A stretch of 64,000 nt of DNA from CAKZNE01 sp964485405 (GTDB taxonomy: Bacteria > Bacteroidota > Bacteroidia > Flavobacteriales > Schleiferiaceae), in the NCBI GenBank assembly GCA_964485405.1, contig CAZAJG010000010.1, forward strand, positions 39,463 to 103,462. Direction: 5' to 3'. The translations under genes were made by a program, and so were the position numbers. Each line of letters opens with the position of its first letter. Within the stretch, counting starts at the first letter, position 1. Under the pieces are notes generated by a model. It made no database searches. It had not been told where the DNA came from and saw nothing but the letters and a program-made list of their open reading frames with translations. This document shows, piece by piece, positions 26,791 to 34,556 of the stretch.

Positions 26791-27024
26791 CTTGTTATTT
26801 ATTCTTAAGGTTCCCAATGTTTTGTTTGGATGCATACTTAGGCCTTAAAGCAAATGGTATGTTGAGACGCTCTTCAATTAACAAAAAGGTGTGTTTATTT
26901 TTATAATACCTGTACCCTAAAGATTCTAAAATAAATTCAAAGTATTGAAATTGCTCTTAGCTAAAACATTGACTATTGGTTAATAGATCAAATTTAAGTT
27001 AAATTCGGGATAATGAAAACTCTA

Positions 27025-27313
27025 AGTGAGACATACTAGATTATTGCATGATCCTAAAAAGGGTCTCTGGAACAAGCATAAAAGCAATTAGATCAGTGTG
27101 AGTGAGAGTGTAGGTATTGAGGCGATCTCATTACTCAAAACTCACAATCAATACTACCAGTGAGACATACTGGATTATTTTAAATGATCCACAAGAGGGT
27201 CTTTGGTACAAGCATAAAAGCAATTAGATCAGCGTGAGTGAGGAGTGTGAGTATTGAGACGATCTCATTACTCAAAACTCACACTCAATACTCCTCCGTG
27301 AGGGCAACTGGAT
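27025..27313. repeat. Two tandem degenerate repeats, the second containing an 80-bp sequence repeated exactly at 29491-29570
   Basis: Both units begin AGTGAGACATACT(A/G)GATTATT and share AAGCATAAAAGCAATTAGATCAG and CGATCTCATTACTCAAAACTCACA blocks. Unit 1 is 27025-27158 and unit 2 starts at 27159. Positions 27234-27313 read the same as 29491-29570 with no difference. GAGTATTGAG and CTCAATACTC segments can pair, so a transcript would fold. Confidence 0.85.
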
Positions 27314-27390
27314 CAAAGCCGAACCAATTTTGGGGTTTACTAATTGAAATTGAATGATTTACAAAAAATACGTTGTAACAAAATTTTGGT
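27300..27390. repeat. Cassette-boundary repeat A
   Basis: Contains GGCAACTGGATCAAAGCCG, with AACTGG able to pair with CCAATT, and TTTACAAAAAATACGTTGTA. The same order of blocks recurs at 29557-29644 (B) and 31766-31851 (C), with the last block also at 34302-34330 (D). It lies 3' of the minus-strand HNH/methyltransferase module. Confidence 0.75.
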
Positions 27391-27844
27391 TTTAAATAAC
27401 GTTCTATGTATGAGACATAGCCTAAAGGGGGCGCTATGCACCTTGTTACAAAAAGTTATTATTTTTTATTGATAACTATGTCTTTGAAAGTACATCATGC
27501 CAAGCTTTCACATCATATCCTAAAACTAAGGAGGCAAATTCAAATGGAATTCGTCTGCGTAAATATCAAACTACAGAAGTTTTAACAGTTATTCTTGTTC
27601 CATCACTATTTACTACTTTGATTTTGTAACGAACTTCCTGATTGTCTTGTCAAGAAAATACTCCATGGTATATAATACCCTCAAAATACAATTATCTCTC
27701 TCAGAGTTTTAATTGGAGTTTTGGAAGTTATTGATCGAAACAGAACAATTCATGAATCCATTATTTTCAAGACTTTAATCTTTAGTCACAAGAACTGAAT
27801 CTTGATTTTAGGGTTTACAACAACAGATCCCTTTGGGATTTAGA

Positions 27845-28243
27845 TTACCTCTTTTTATGATCTTCAATCCAATTAATCGCTCTTTTCAATACTTCTGGAT
27901 CATCGTTAAATTTCCCTAAACTAGTGTTGCAACTACTACATAACCAACCTCGAATACTTCCATCTTCATGACTATGATCTAGAACGACATCATTACTATG
28001 CTCCCTTATTATTCGTTTTAAACAAATTGGACAGTCAAAAGTTTCGCCAATTTCCGGCCGTGGATTTTTTGCCAGAAATTCACGCTTAAGTTTTTGATTA
28101 GCTTTTACTTTTTTAGAATAACATTCTCTACAAACGGGTCTTCTTAGTACACGATTATTTTTTCCAAACTGATTCGGGGCAAAAGCCTCAATGTCCTTTT
28201 CAACTTTACACTCACGACATACTTTAGATTGCGGCTCTGACAT
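27845..28243 (-). CDS. HNH endonuclease, endonuclease VII-like
   Basis: The 132-residue protein has two zinc-binding Cys pairs at the N-terminus (CRECKVEKD, CRECYSKK) and a treble-clef HNH core: CPICLKRI, VLDHSHEDGSIRGWLCSSCNTSLGKFNDDPEVL. This matches the recombination endonuclease VII family. Its start overlaps the end of the upstream methyltransferase gene by 20 bp, so the pair is co-translated and may be a restriction-modification unit, with this protein as the cutting partner. The nuclease motif is certain enough; the restriction role is inferred. Confidence 0.85.
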   Translation of the reverse strand: MSEPQSKVCRECKVEKDIEAFAPNQFGKNNRVLRRPVCRECYSKKVKANQKLKREFLAKNPRPEIGETFDCPICLKRIIREHSNDVVLDHSHEDGSIRGWLCSSCNTSLGKFNDDPEVLKRAINWIEDHKKR

Positions 28244-29084
28244 AATCCACTTCTTTGGTATTTGGGCGATATTTTGAAATTCTTTGCTCAGCTATTTGGC
28301 AATAATCAGGATTAATTTCGCTCCCTATAAAATTTCGATCTTCTAATAGGCACATCTTTGCTACAGTTCCGCTTCCCATCATTGGGTCATATACAAGATC
28401 ACCAACTTTGCTCCATGAATAAATATGATCAAGAGCTAAGTTTTCAGGAAAAATTGCAGGGTGCTGATGAGCAATTTGATCATTAGTTGAATGTCCTTTC
28501 CCTATTCTATATTCCCATATATTAGTTCTACGACCATATTCTCCATAACCACCTCTCTTAACCTGAAGTAGCTCCCCATTTTTAAGGCGTTTTGTTCCCG
28601 TATCCCCATTTCGTGACTCTTTATTTTGCCGATCCTTTATCAAGTTTAGAGTTTTAGGTTTCCCTTTTGACAAGACAAACATATATTCAAAAGTCTGCCA
28701 ATAAGTTTGATTGTTTCCGCAAGCCCCTCTTGGCGGCTTGGAGTAAATCATAGTATCAAAAAGGTTGAACCCACACTCTTTAAAAAACAAAGCCTGCCTA
28801 AAAGAATTTCCCGTTTCGTTTCCTGCAATTGTAGAATCTCCAACAACCCAAATCACAACTCCCCCTTCTTTGGTTATTCGGTAAAGTTCCTTTGCAATCG
28901 GCTCAAAAGAGAATGAATACCCATTATTTTTTGCTTCCCCACTTTTGATATAATTATTATATGTTCTCAAATCATCATAAGGCGGTGAAGTAATCGTTAA
29001 GTCAATAAAATTGTTAGGCATACTTCTCATTGTGTCTAAACAATTTTCATTGTATATGGTGTTTAATTCTAAATCGGAATGCAT
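28224..29084 (-). CDS. Site-specific DNA methyltransferase (beta class, N4/N6 amino type)
   Basis: The 286-residue protein has catalytic motif IV TSPPY at 32-36 near the N-terminus and the SAM-binding motif I region (YDPMMGSGTVAKMC) near 230, the permuted order of beta-class amino-methyltransferases. The S-P-P-Y form is common in N4-cytosine enzymes but also occurs in adenine enzymes, so the base cannot be fixed. It methylates DNA in the cytoplasm, and is followed by the overlapping HNH nuclease gene. No specificity subunit is present, as in type II systems. Confidence 0.88.
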   Translation of the reverse strand: MHSDLELNTIYNENCLDTMRSMPNNFIDLTITSPPYDDLRTYNNYIKSGEAKNNGYSFSFEPIAKELYRITKEGGVVIWVVGDSTIAGNETGNSFRQALFFKECGFNLFDTMIYSKPPRGACGNNQTYWQTFEYMFVLSKGKPKTLNLIKDRQNKESRNGDTGTKRLKNGELLQVKRGGYGEYGRRTNIWEYRIGKGHSTNDQIAHQHPAIFPENLALDHIYSWSKVGDLVYDPMMGSGTVAKMCLLEDRNFIGSEINPDYCQIAEQRISKYRPNTKEVDYVRAAI

Positions 29085-29819
29085 AAACCAAAAACATTTT
29101 AAGAATTAGCAATTTATGATTTTTAAAAATCCAGAACTTCGAGAAACTATTTTATTTCCCACGAATGGGTTGTTAATAGTTATGGCCTCTTACTAAAAAA
29201 TCAGACAGCTTAAACCTAGAGAAAGTCATTGAATTTTAACCACTTTAAACACCAAACTGAATTGATCGAACCAGCCTAAAACGTAGGCTGGGAAAAAGAT
29301 TTTCGATACCGCTGTGAGACATATTGGATTATTTGCAATGATCAAAAAAGGAACTCATTACAAACATAAAAGAGACCTATTATAAGGGTGAGTATTGAGT
29401 CAGCTGAGTGCTTTTAGAGTTCCGTTTTTCTTACTCTAACTCCCTTATCATCAAAGTTTAGTTGTTTCTGTTGCGATACGGTATTTTAGTGTGAGTGAGG
29501 AGTGTGAGTATTGAGACGATCTCATTACTCAAAACTCACACTCAATACTCCTCCGTGAGGGCAACTGGATTAAAGTCGAACCAATTTCAGGAGTTATTGA
29601 CTGAAATTGAATCCTTTACGAAAAATGAATTATGATAAAATTTTGACTTGTAACGTTGAATATATGAGTAGCAGCAGACTCAATAGCAGTTTTGTATCAA
29701 GTTACAAAGTAGCCAAAGGTGCACCTTTATTAGATAGTCAAACCAGCAGATTTGCGAGGTTGGTAAGACCATCTTCTACCGAAAATCGCTATTACTTTAC
29801 ATATTATTAGGCAAGGTAT
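29085..29819. other. Noncoding spacer containing repeat block B
   Basis: About 735 bp without a convincing gene. It contains a CCAGCCT/AGGCTGG hairpin (29271-29291), a partial copy of the AGTGAGACATA-type repeat (from about 29312), the 80-bp exact repeat (29491-29570) and conserved blocks to 29644. A 67-codon plus-strand frame (29607-29810) overlaps the repeat and looks spurious. Confidence 0.6.
29271..29644. repeat. Cassette-boundary repeat B
   Basis: Blocks in order: GATCGAACCAGCCTAAAACG with a 7-bp stem (29271-29277/29285-29291); 80 bp identical to 27234-27313 (29491-29570); AACTGG/CCAATT stem; TTTACGAAAAATGAATTATG (from 29615). It lies about 175 bp 3' of the minus-strand membrane-protein gene, the same relative place as the other copies. 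Confidence 0.75.
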
Positions 29820-30518
29820 TTATTCTTTTATCCTTGGTTCCCACTCATTAAATAATTCAACAATATTATTAAAGTAATCCATTTTTCTCTTTTCTCCTCT
29901 GTATCCAGCAATAAATGGATACATCACTTTAATCTGAGTGCAAAAAGGTTTTCCAATTAATTTAAAAATTGTCTCTTTATCAATATTTCCATGTAATATG
30001 TTTGCAGCTAAAGAGTCAAGCTGAAAATTGACAGGATTTACTTGATTCTGGATTTGTTCTCTAATCTTTTCAAAACTGATTTCCCAGTCAGGATTTTGTC
30101 GATTAACACTTTCATCCGTAAATTCAGTATAATCCCATTCATAATCAAATAAAGTTTGGTCGGTTTCTGAGATAAAATCATAGAATTCGCCAACAATCGG
30201 TTGGATCTTGACATGAAAATATCTTGATTCTTCAACTGAGTTTTGTTTTTTCTTGTCCAAGATTTCGATTTCAATCCGTTCATTCGTCTTTTCGATATTG
30301 TCCATTTGATAAATCCAATAGTAGACTGAAACAAGAGCAACTGTAGTGGCATACAGGTTTTTAAAATCTGAAAAGTGATTAAACAAATTTATAAACCCTT
30401 TTCTGTCAAATGAAATCGGCAGAATTACAGTTTCAGATAAACAAATCAATATTGTAATCACTGAAAACAGGGAAAAGATAATTACAATAATTGTCAATAT
30501 GTATCGAATCTTTTTCAT
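29820..30518 (-). CDS. Two-TM membrane protein with cytoplasmic helical domain
   Basis: The 232-residue protein has TM helices at about 7-30 and 53-70, followed by a charged, largely helical region (IEKTNERIEIEILDKKKQN ... ) with many aromatic residues. Its layout resembles small two-TM proteins (DUF4760-like) seen in variable and defence regions, but there is no catalytic motif and no confident family. It is in the same module as the GIY-YIG gene, separated by a structured spacer of about 165 bp. Confidence 0.65.
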   Translation of the reverse strand: MKKIRYILTIIVIIFSLFSVITILICLSETVILPISFDRKGFINLFNHFSDFKNLYATTVALVSVYYWIYQMDNIEKTNERIEIEILDKKKQNSVEESRYFHVKIQPIVGEFYDFISETDQTLFDYEWDYTEFTDESVNRQNPDWEISFEKIREQIQNQVNPVNFQLDSLAANILHGNIDKETIFKLIGKPFCTQIKVMYPFIAGYRGEKRKMDYFNNIVELFNEWEPRIKE

Positions 30519-30530
30519 TTAGTGCTGATC

Positions 30531-30672
30531 GTTTAGTATAAAGCATGTACTGCAGTAGAAAGTAATAAGCTTTCGAATTTGCACTGAGCCAAATTAACGA
30601 TTTGGCGGTGTTGCAAATAGTAGTAAACTTTCGTAACTAAGAAACGTCCTATTTACTATACATCATGCTGAC
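30531..30672. repeat. Hairpin element flanked by short direct repeats between two minus-strand genes
   Basis: A 17-bp stem (TTTGCACTGAGCCAAAT at 30578-30594 with ATTTGGCGGTGTTGCAAA at 30600-30617) closes a 5-nt loop with a few mismatches. It is flanked by near-identical direct repeats AGTAATAAGCTTTCG (30561-30575) and AGTAGTAAACTTTCG (30619-30633), and by looser TATAAAGCATG / TATACATCATG copies outside these. The nested layout suggests a mobile or recombination site rather than a simple terminator. Confidence 0.6.
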
Positions 30673-30683
30673 GGTTGTATTTT

Positions 30684-31526
30684 TTAGTTTTTATTGTATC
30701 CAAAATCAGTTCTTGAAAGTAGTGCTTCTTTCCAAAAAGATTCTCTGTATATAATTGTCGAATCATCTGTTTTAACTGGTTTATATTCAAGTAAGCAAAA
30801 TCTAAAATTTTTGCGAGCATAGCCAATTCCATTTTTTGAAATTATCTTGGTTAGTTCGTTATTAAATCCATGTCCAGTTCCTGCATAGACCGCCCAACGC
30901 GACCATATTCCAAAATCTCCATAAGCCGAACCAACATATTTTTTGCCATTTGATTTATCAGATATTACATAAACTCCTTTTACATTCTGTAGGGCAGTCT
31001 TCCAGTCATTCTTTTGAAATTTGAATATTGATTCTAGTTCTGGGAAGTCTATGTTAATGTTTTCGTAGCCTGGGAAGATTATTCCATCATAGGGTCTTTT
31101 TAAGATCTGGGATATTTTAAAGTCATCATAATACCCTTCAAGTTTAAATGAACGCCCTCTCATTCCTCGATAACGATTGAAGTCTATTAACAGCCTACCT
31201 ACTAAGTCGTTATGTAAATCACATAATTCTACTTTATACCCAACTTCCGTTTCCTGCCAATTATCAAATCTTTCAACAACTTCAAAAATTCCGCCAAACA
31301 ACCATTTATTTGGTTCATGATAAAATTGAATTAGGCTGAAAATATATTTTCTATTAAAATCATTTTTTCCGCCACGCCATTGATTCCAGTCAATCCAATT
31401 ACTCCAATCGTTTAGATAGACATTTAGTGGTTGTTCGTATTGATTCCAACAAGCTAAATGCAATTTATATTGATTTAGGTCTGTATTGTTTAACCTCAAA
31501 ATTGATTTGGCTTTTATTTCACTCAT
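30684..31526 (-). CDS. GIY-YIG nuclease-domain protein
   Basis: The 280-residue protein has a C-terminal GIY-YIG domain (about 185-275) with GVYVISDKSNGKKYVGSAYG, then a downstream Arg (SRWAVYAG) and Glu (YRESFWKEAL) in places expected for catalysis. The N-terminal 180 residues are an unrecognised domain that may provide specificity. GIY-YIG domains cut DNA in homing, repair and restriction enzymes. In this island, restriction or anti-phage function is possible, but no methyltransferase sits in the same module. Its upstream region shares a leader-like repeat with the three-gene operon to its right. Confidence 0.78.
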   Translation of the reverse strand: MSEIKAKSILRLNNTDLNQYKLHLACWNQYEQPLNVYLNDWSNWIDWNQWRGGKNDFNRKYIFSLIQFYHEPNKWLFGGIFEVVERFDNWQETEVGYKVELCDLHNDLVGRLLIDFNRYRGMRGRSFKLEGYYDDFKISQILKRPYDGIIFPGYENINIDFPELESIFKFQKNDWKTALQNVKGVYVISDKSNGKKYVGSAYGDFGIWSRWAVYAGTGHGFNNELTKIISKNGIGYARKNFRFCLLEYKPVKTDDSTIIYRESFWKEALLSRTDFGYNKN

Positions 31527-31902
31527 TTAGCTCAATTTAATTACCGACAATGTATATAAAACACGCTTAAGTTAGTCAAAAGGCATGTTTGTTTTTCCAG
31601 CACTTGTATCTCTCAAAAAGAATATAGAAATTACAACCTAAAAACCTCATGAATGCTAAAAATTTACCATTTTTTTGATTGGCAAATTTAATCGGATTTT
31701 ATAACAAACTGTATCGATCGAACCTGCCCAAAACGCAGACTGGAAAAGAGATTAAAAAATCGAGCGAGAGCAACTGGGTCAAAGTCGAACCAGTTTTGGG
31801 AGTTATTATCTAAATTTGAAAATTTTACAAAAAATGGGTTGTGATAAAATTTAGTAGTTTTTTTTTTTTGCAAATAAACATAACCCTCCCAGAGTACATA
31901 TT
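31527..31902. other. Spacer with shared leader repeat and repeat block C
   Basis: About 375 bp between the GIY-YIG gene start and the deaminase gene end. On its left side (31551-31590) is the sequence GTATATAAA..TAAGTTAGTCAAAAG that recurs at 34089-34127. On its right side (31711-31851) is repeat C. A T-rich run lies at 31859-31870. Confidence 0.6.
31711..31851. repeat. Cassette-boundary repeat C
   Basis: Contains TATCGATCGAACCTGCCCAA, GAGAGCAACTGGGTCAAAGT with a perfect AACTGG/CCAGTT stem, and TTTTACAAAAAATGGGTTGT. In A and B one stem base differs (CCAATT), which still pairs through a G-T pair, so base pairing is kept. The block ends about 50 bp 3' of the minus-strand deaminase gene. Confidence 0.75.
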
Positions 31903-32343
31903 TTAGCTATGTTTAGCAAGTCCGTTAGAATAGTTATTTTGGGTAAAAGGCATTAGTTCGTTTAAGTCGAATATTCTAATTTCACCTTTTTTACTTGATT
32001 GAATTCCAATTTTCGTTTTTGTCAAAGAAAATCTTATAATCCAATCAAGGCAACTACCACATGGTGTCAAAAAATCTCTTTCAGACACCACTAATATTTC
32101 TGAAATTTTCGAGTCAGAGTTTGCATACATATTACTAATTGCACAAATTTCTGCATGAATATCATGACTTCTAAATTCATGTTGTGCGTTGCAACCTGAG
32201 AACACTTCCCCACTGGAAGACATTATACTAACTCCAACTTTAGTGCTATTCAAATTTATCAATTTAGCATTATCACGAGCCTTCCAAGCGGACACACTTA
32301 ACTTTTTCCATAAATCAAATTCATTGAGCTGAACAATTTTCAT
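31903..32343 (-). CDS. Cytidine-deaminase-like protein
   Basis: The 146-residue protein has the zinc-dependent deaminase signature: HAE at 63-65 and PCGSC at 94-98, with about 30 residues between, as in the tetrameric cytidine deaminase class. Such enzymes hydrolyse the amino group of cytidine-type substrates. The gene begins immediately after the stop of the cupin-like gene, so it is a member of a tight three-gene operon. A housekeeping pyrimidine salvage role is possible, but nucleotide deaminases also act in anti-phage defence by depleting dCTP-type pools; context favours the latter without proof. Confidence 0.8.
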   Translation of the reverse strand: MKIVQLNEFDLWKKLSVSAWKARDNAKLINLNSTKVGVSIMSSSGEVFSGCNAQHEFRSHDIHAEICAISNMYANSDSKISEILVVSERDFLTPCGSCLDWIIRFSLTKTKIGIQSSKKGEIRIFDLNELMPFTQNNYSNGLAKHS

Positions 32344-33009
32344 TTATAAAATGGCTTTTAGTTTTTGTACAAGTGATTTTTTGGACAATTTTCTTGCTTT
32401 ATATTTTTCTCCCCTTAATTTCATGTCATTTGTAAATACTCTCGCATAGTCATTTTCATAATTTGACGTTATAAATAAGGAGACGGTAATCTCATTTTTG
32501 TTTAATAAAATCTTGTGAATTTCACCTGCATTACCGTGATTAATATCATTTTTCAAATATTGTTTTGTGTCTGTTAAAGCAAGTTTTACAGGCTTTATAT
32601 ACTCTAATTCATAATTTGACTTTTCGCTAGCTTCTGAATAGTAATGATAGAGGAATTTATCAATCCCAGTATTATTTAGTTTGTATGTTTCGCTTAAATA
32701 ACCACCTCTAAGTATTAAGGAAGAAAAATTCCATCTATGGTCATGAATATTCGGGTTTTTAACTCTGTTGGTTATCCAATATATATGAAGCCTAATTCTA
32801 ATGTTTGAACCTCTATATATCGAAAATTTATCAAAACCGTTATCATGAGAATAAGAGACCTTACTTATAAGTGATAACCAATTTTCATTTTCATTTATTT
32901 CTTCAACTAAACATTTTAAGGAAAAACTTGTAGATAGAATACTCAAAGAATTTTGCGTGTCTTTGAAATTCTTGTCAGCATACTTAAATTTCTCTAGATA
33001 GGTTTTCAA
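32344..33009 (-). CDS. Cupin-like protein in three-gene operon
   Basis: The 221-residue protein contains NIHDHRWNFSSLILRGGYLSETY, where His-x-His followed by Gly resembles the metal site of cupins and cysteine-dioxygenase-like folds, and a later GEIHKILLNKNEITVSLFITS matching the second cupin motif. There is no signal peptide. It is 3 bp downstream of the membrane-protein gene and abuts the deaminase gene. The fold is moderately supported; substrate and role are unknown. Confidence 0.65.
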   Translation of the reverse strand: MKTYLEKFKYADKNFKDTQNSLSILSTSFSLKCLVEEINENENWLSLISKVSYSHDNGFDKFSIYRGSNIRIRLHIYWITNRVKNPNIHDHRWNFSSLILRGGYLSETYKLNNTGIDKFLYHYYSEASEKSNYELEYIKPVKLALTDTKQYLKNDINHGNAGEIHKILLNKNEITVSLFITSNYENDYARVFTNDMKLRGEKYKARKLSKKSLVQKLKAIL

Positions 33010-33012
33010 GGT

Positions 33013-33954
33013 TTAAGATATTAATGATTTGAATGAAGAAGGGAAAGGATTAAAATCATTTTTTAGAATAATAAGAACCTCTTTGATTTCATCATCAGCT
33101 GGCGGAGCAATGGATAAATTGCTAAAGAAAGTCTTTGCATCTGTAAAGCTTATTTCTTCAATGGATTTATTCAAGTTTGAATCTTTTGTAATTTCTACAA
33201 ATTCAGATTGTATAATTGCTTGATTGAAATCTTCTTTATATGGAGAGTACAAATAAGATTTTTTCTTCAATGAAACAACTGGAATTGATGGATCTTCCTT
33301 AGTTATTATCACTTTATTCTGAGTTAGTTCCGTTCTCATTAATGAAAAATGATTCTTAATATAGATCTCTATATTTAAAAAATTACTTTGATTTTCGTAT
33401 TGAGCAGACTTTAGAATTGTCGCGTATAAATTAACTCTGGTTGATTCTTTTGTCCAATTAAATTTATTTTCCGAATCAAAACTTCTTTTGTAATTAGCAT
33501 ATTTCTCACAAAGTTCCTTTTTATTTGGATCCATGATAACAATTTTGATATCGATTTTTTCTTTTTTCTTTTTAGCAATTTTGTACAATTCGGGAAGAGT
33601 TTTTGTTCTAGTGTATCTTCCGACTCCACCATTAAATCTCCAATAGTCAGCATTCTTTCTGGCTTTGTGAAACTCTTTTTCAATCCGATAGGTTTTGCTA
33701 ACTAATTTTATTATTCTTTTATCATCATTAGGAGTAATATTGAAATAAAGAAAGGTCAAACCAACTGTAGTTAATAGAGAAACAAAAAAACTTTCAATTA
33801 TTTTTCCTGAAATGATTATGAATTCTGAGCTAGTATCAATTGAGTTTTGACTTTTGAGAACAGAATATCTCACAACTAAAAACAGTAGTAAAAGTGCAAT
33901 TGAAAGTATATAAAAGTACATTCTCTTTCTTCTAGTGTTTAATATGTTTTCCAT
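33013..33954 (-). CDS. Two-TM protein with cytoplasmic domain, first gene of three-gene operon
   Basis: The 313-residue protein has two N-terminal TM helices (about 10-29 and 44-68) and a cytoplasmic domain with YWRFNGGVGRYTRTKTLPELYKIAKK and IDIKIVIMDPNKKELCEKYANYK. The latter resembles a phospholipase D-like or related Rossmann-type domain found in uncharacterised bacterial proteins, often in variable regions, where catalytic His-Lys-Asp motifs are missing. A membrane-located effector or sensor is plausible. It is the promoter-proximal gene; the shared leader repeat lies about 135 bp upstream. Confidence 0.65.
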   Translation of the reverse strand: MENILNTRRKRMYFYILSIALLLLFLVVRYSVLKSQNSIDTSSEFIIISGKIIESFFVSLLTTVGLTFLYFNITPNDDKRIIKLVSKTYRIEKEFHKARKNADYWRFNGGVGRYTRTKTLPELYKIAKKKKEKIDIKIVIMDPNKKELCEKYANYKRSFDSENKFNWTKESTRVNLYATILKSAQYENQSNFLNIEIYIKNHFSLMRTELTQNKVIITKEDPSIPVVSLKKKSYLYSPYKEDFNQAIIQSEFVEITKDSNLNKSIEEISFTDAKTFFSNLSIAPPADDEIKEVLIILKNDFNPFPSSFKSLIS

Positions 33955-34260
33955 TATTTTTCTTAAGTATTAATAACGTCAATTTGTCTCAAAACCTAAA
34001 TAAAGATTCTGAGAATGGCGTATTTGATTTTTTATGATCCTTCCTAAATATTAATTTCTCTAGCCATAATTTCACATTGTCTGATAAGTGTATATAAACA
34101 CACCTAAGTTAGTCAAAAGATCAGTTTATTTTCTAAATACCTAGATCTATCATAATGGAATGGAAATTATCTTTAAAAAGCTGAGCTAGCTTTAAACTCA
34201 TGTTAATAGTGAAAATCACCAAGTTTTTAAGGGTGTATTAAGTTGATTCTAATACCGAAG

Positions 34261-34330
34261 TGGGTTGATTGAACGAGCCTAAAAGACAAGATAAAAGTAG
34301 GCTTACAAAAATGGATTGTAACAAGATTTA
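34261..34330. repeat. Cassette-boundary repeat D (shortened)
   Basis: Has TTGATTGAACGAGCCTAAAA and CTTACAAAAATGGATTGTAA, matching the first and last blocks of copies B and C, but the middle AACTGG stem block is absent. It lies about 225 bp 3' of the last gene of the minus-strand Dnd operon. Confidence 0.6.
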
Positions 34331-34359
34331 ACCTTGATAAAGAAAAGCGTTTTAGATAA

Positions 34360-34390
34360 AAAAAGTACACAGTCAACTTGTGTACTTTTT
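34360..34390. terminator. Strong bidirectional terminator downstream of the Dnd operon
   Basis: The perfect 12-bp stem AAAAAGTACACA / TGTGTACTTTTT has a short loop, with A-run and T-run on either side, so it can work for the minus-strand operon ending at 34557. Confidence 0.8.
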
Positions 34391-34556
34391 AGTATTGCTC
34401 ATTATTTCTCATCAATAATCCAAAATGGTTTACCATTTTGAATCTTTCTTGAACCAACTGCTAAATTTGCCCTCTTATACTCAAGAACTTACATTCAAAT
34501 AAATTTAAATTAATAGTTTTTTATTTCAGAAATAAGTTAATGAAAAACAAGACTTA

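Larger units (their letters stand above)
26836..27844. other. One-kilobase noncoding region with repeats at the island edge
   Basis: No coding frame is evident. The region holds two tandem copies of a roughly 135-145 bp repeat (27025-27300), repeat block A (27300-27390), a small CTATGT/ACATAG hairpin near 27402-27420, and an AT-rich tail up to the HNH gene. It marks the transition from host-like genes to the accessory modules. Confidence 0.6.
33955..34556. other. Spacer with leader repeat, repeat block D and terminator
   Basis: About 600 bp with no gene. The leader-like repeat is at 34089-34127, block D at 34261-34330 and a strong terminator hairpin at 34360-34390. The rest is AT-rich. Confidence 0.6.

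Noticed and set aside
27025..27300. CRISPR array
   Set aside because: Only two long degenerate tandem units with repeated sequence throughout; there are no short identical repeats with unique spacers and no cas genes.
29607..29810. 67-codon plus-strand ORF
   Set aside because: It begins inside repeat block B, is alone on the plus strand in the island, and has no recognisable protein pattern.
26836..34556. Classical integron with attC sites
   Set aside because: Repeats are 3' of modules as in integrons, but I find no RYYYAAC/GTTRRRY core pairs and no tyrosine integron integrase in the window.
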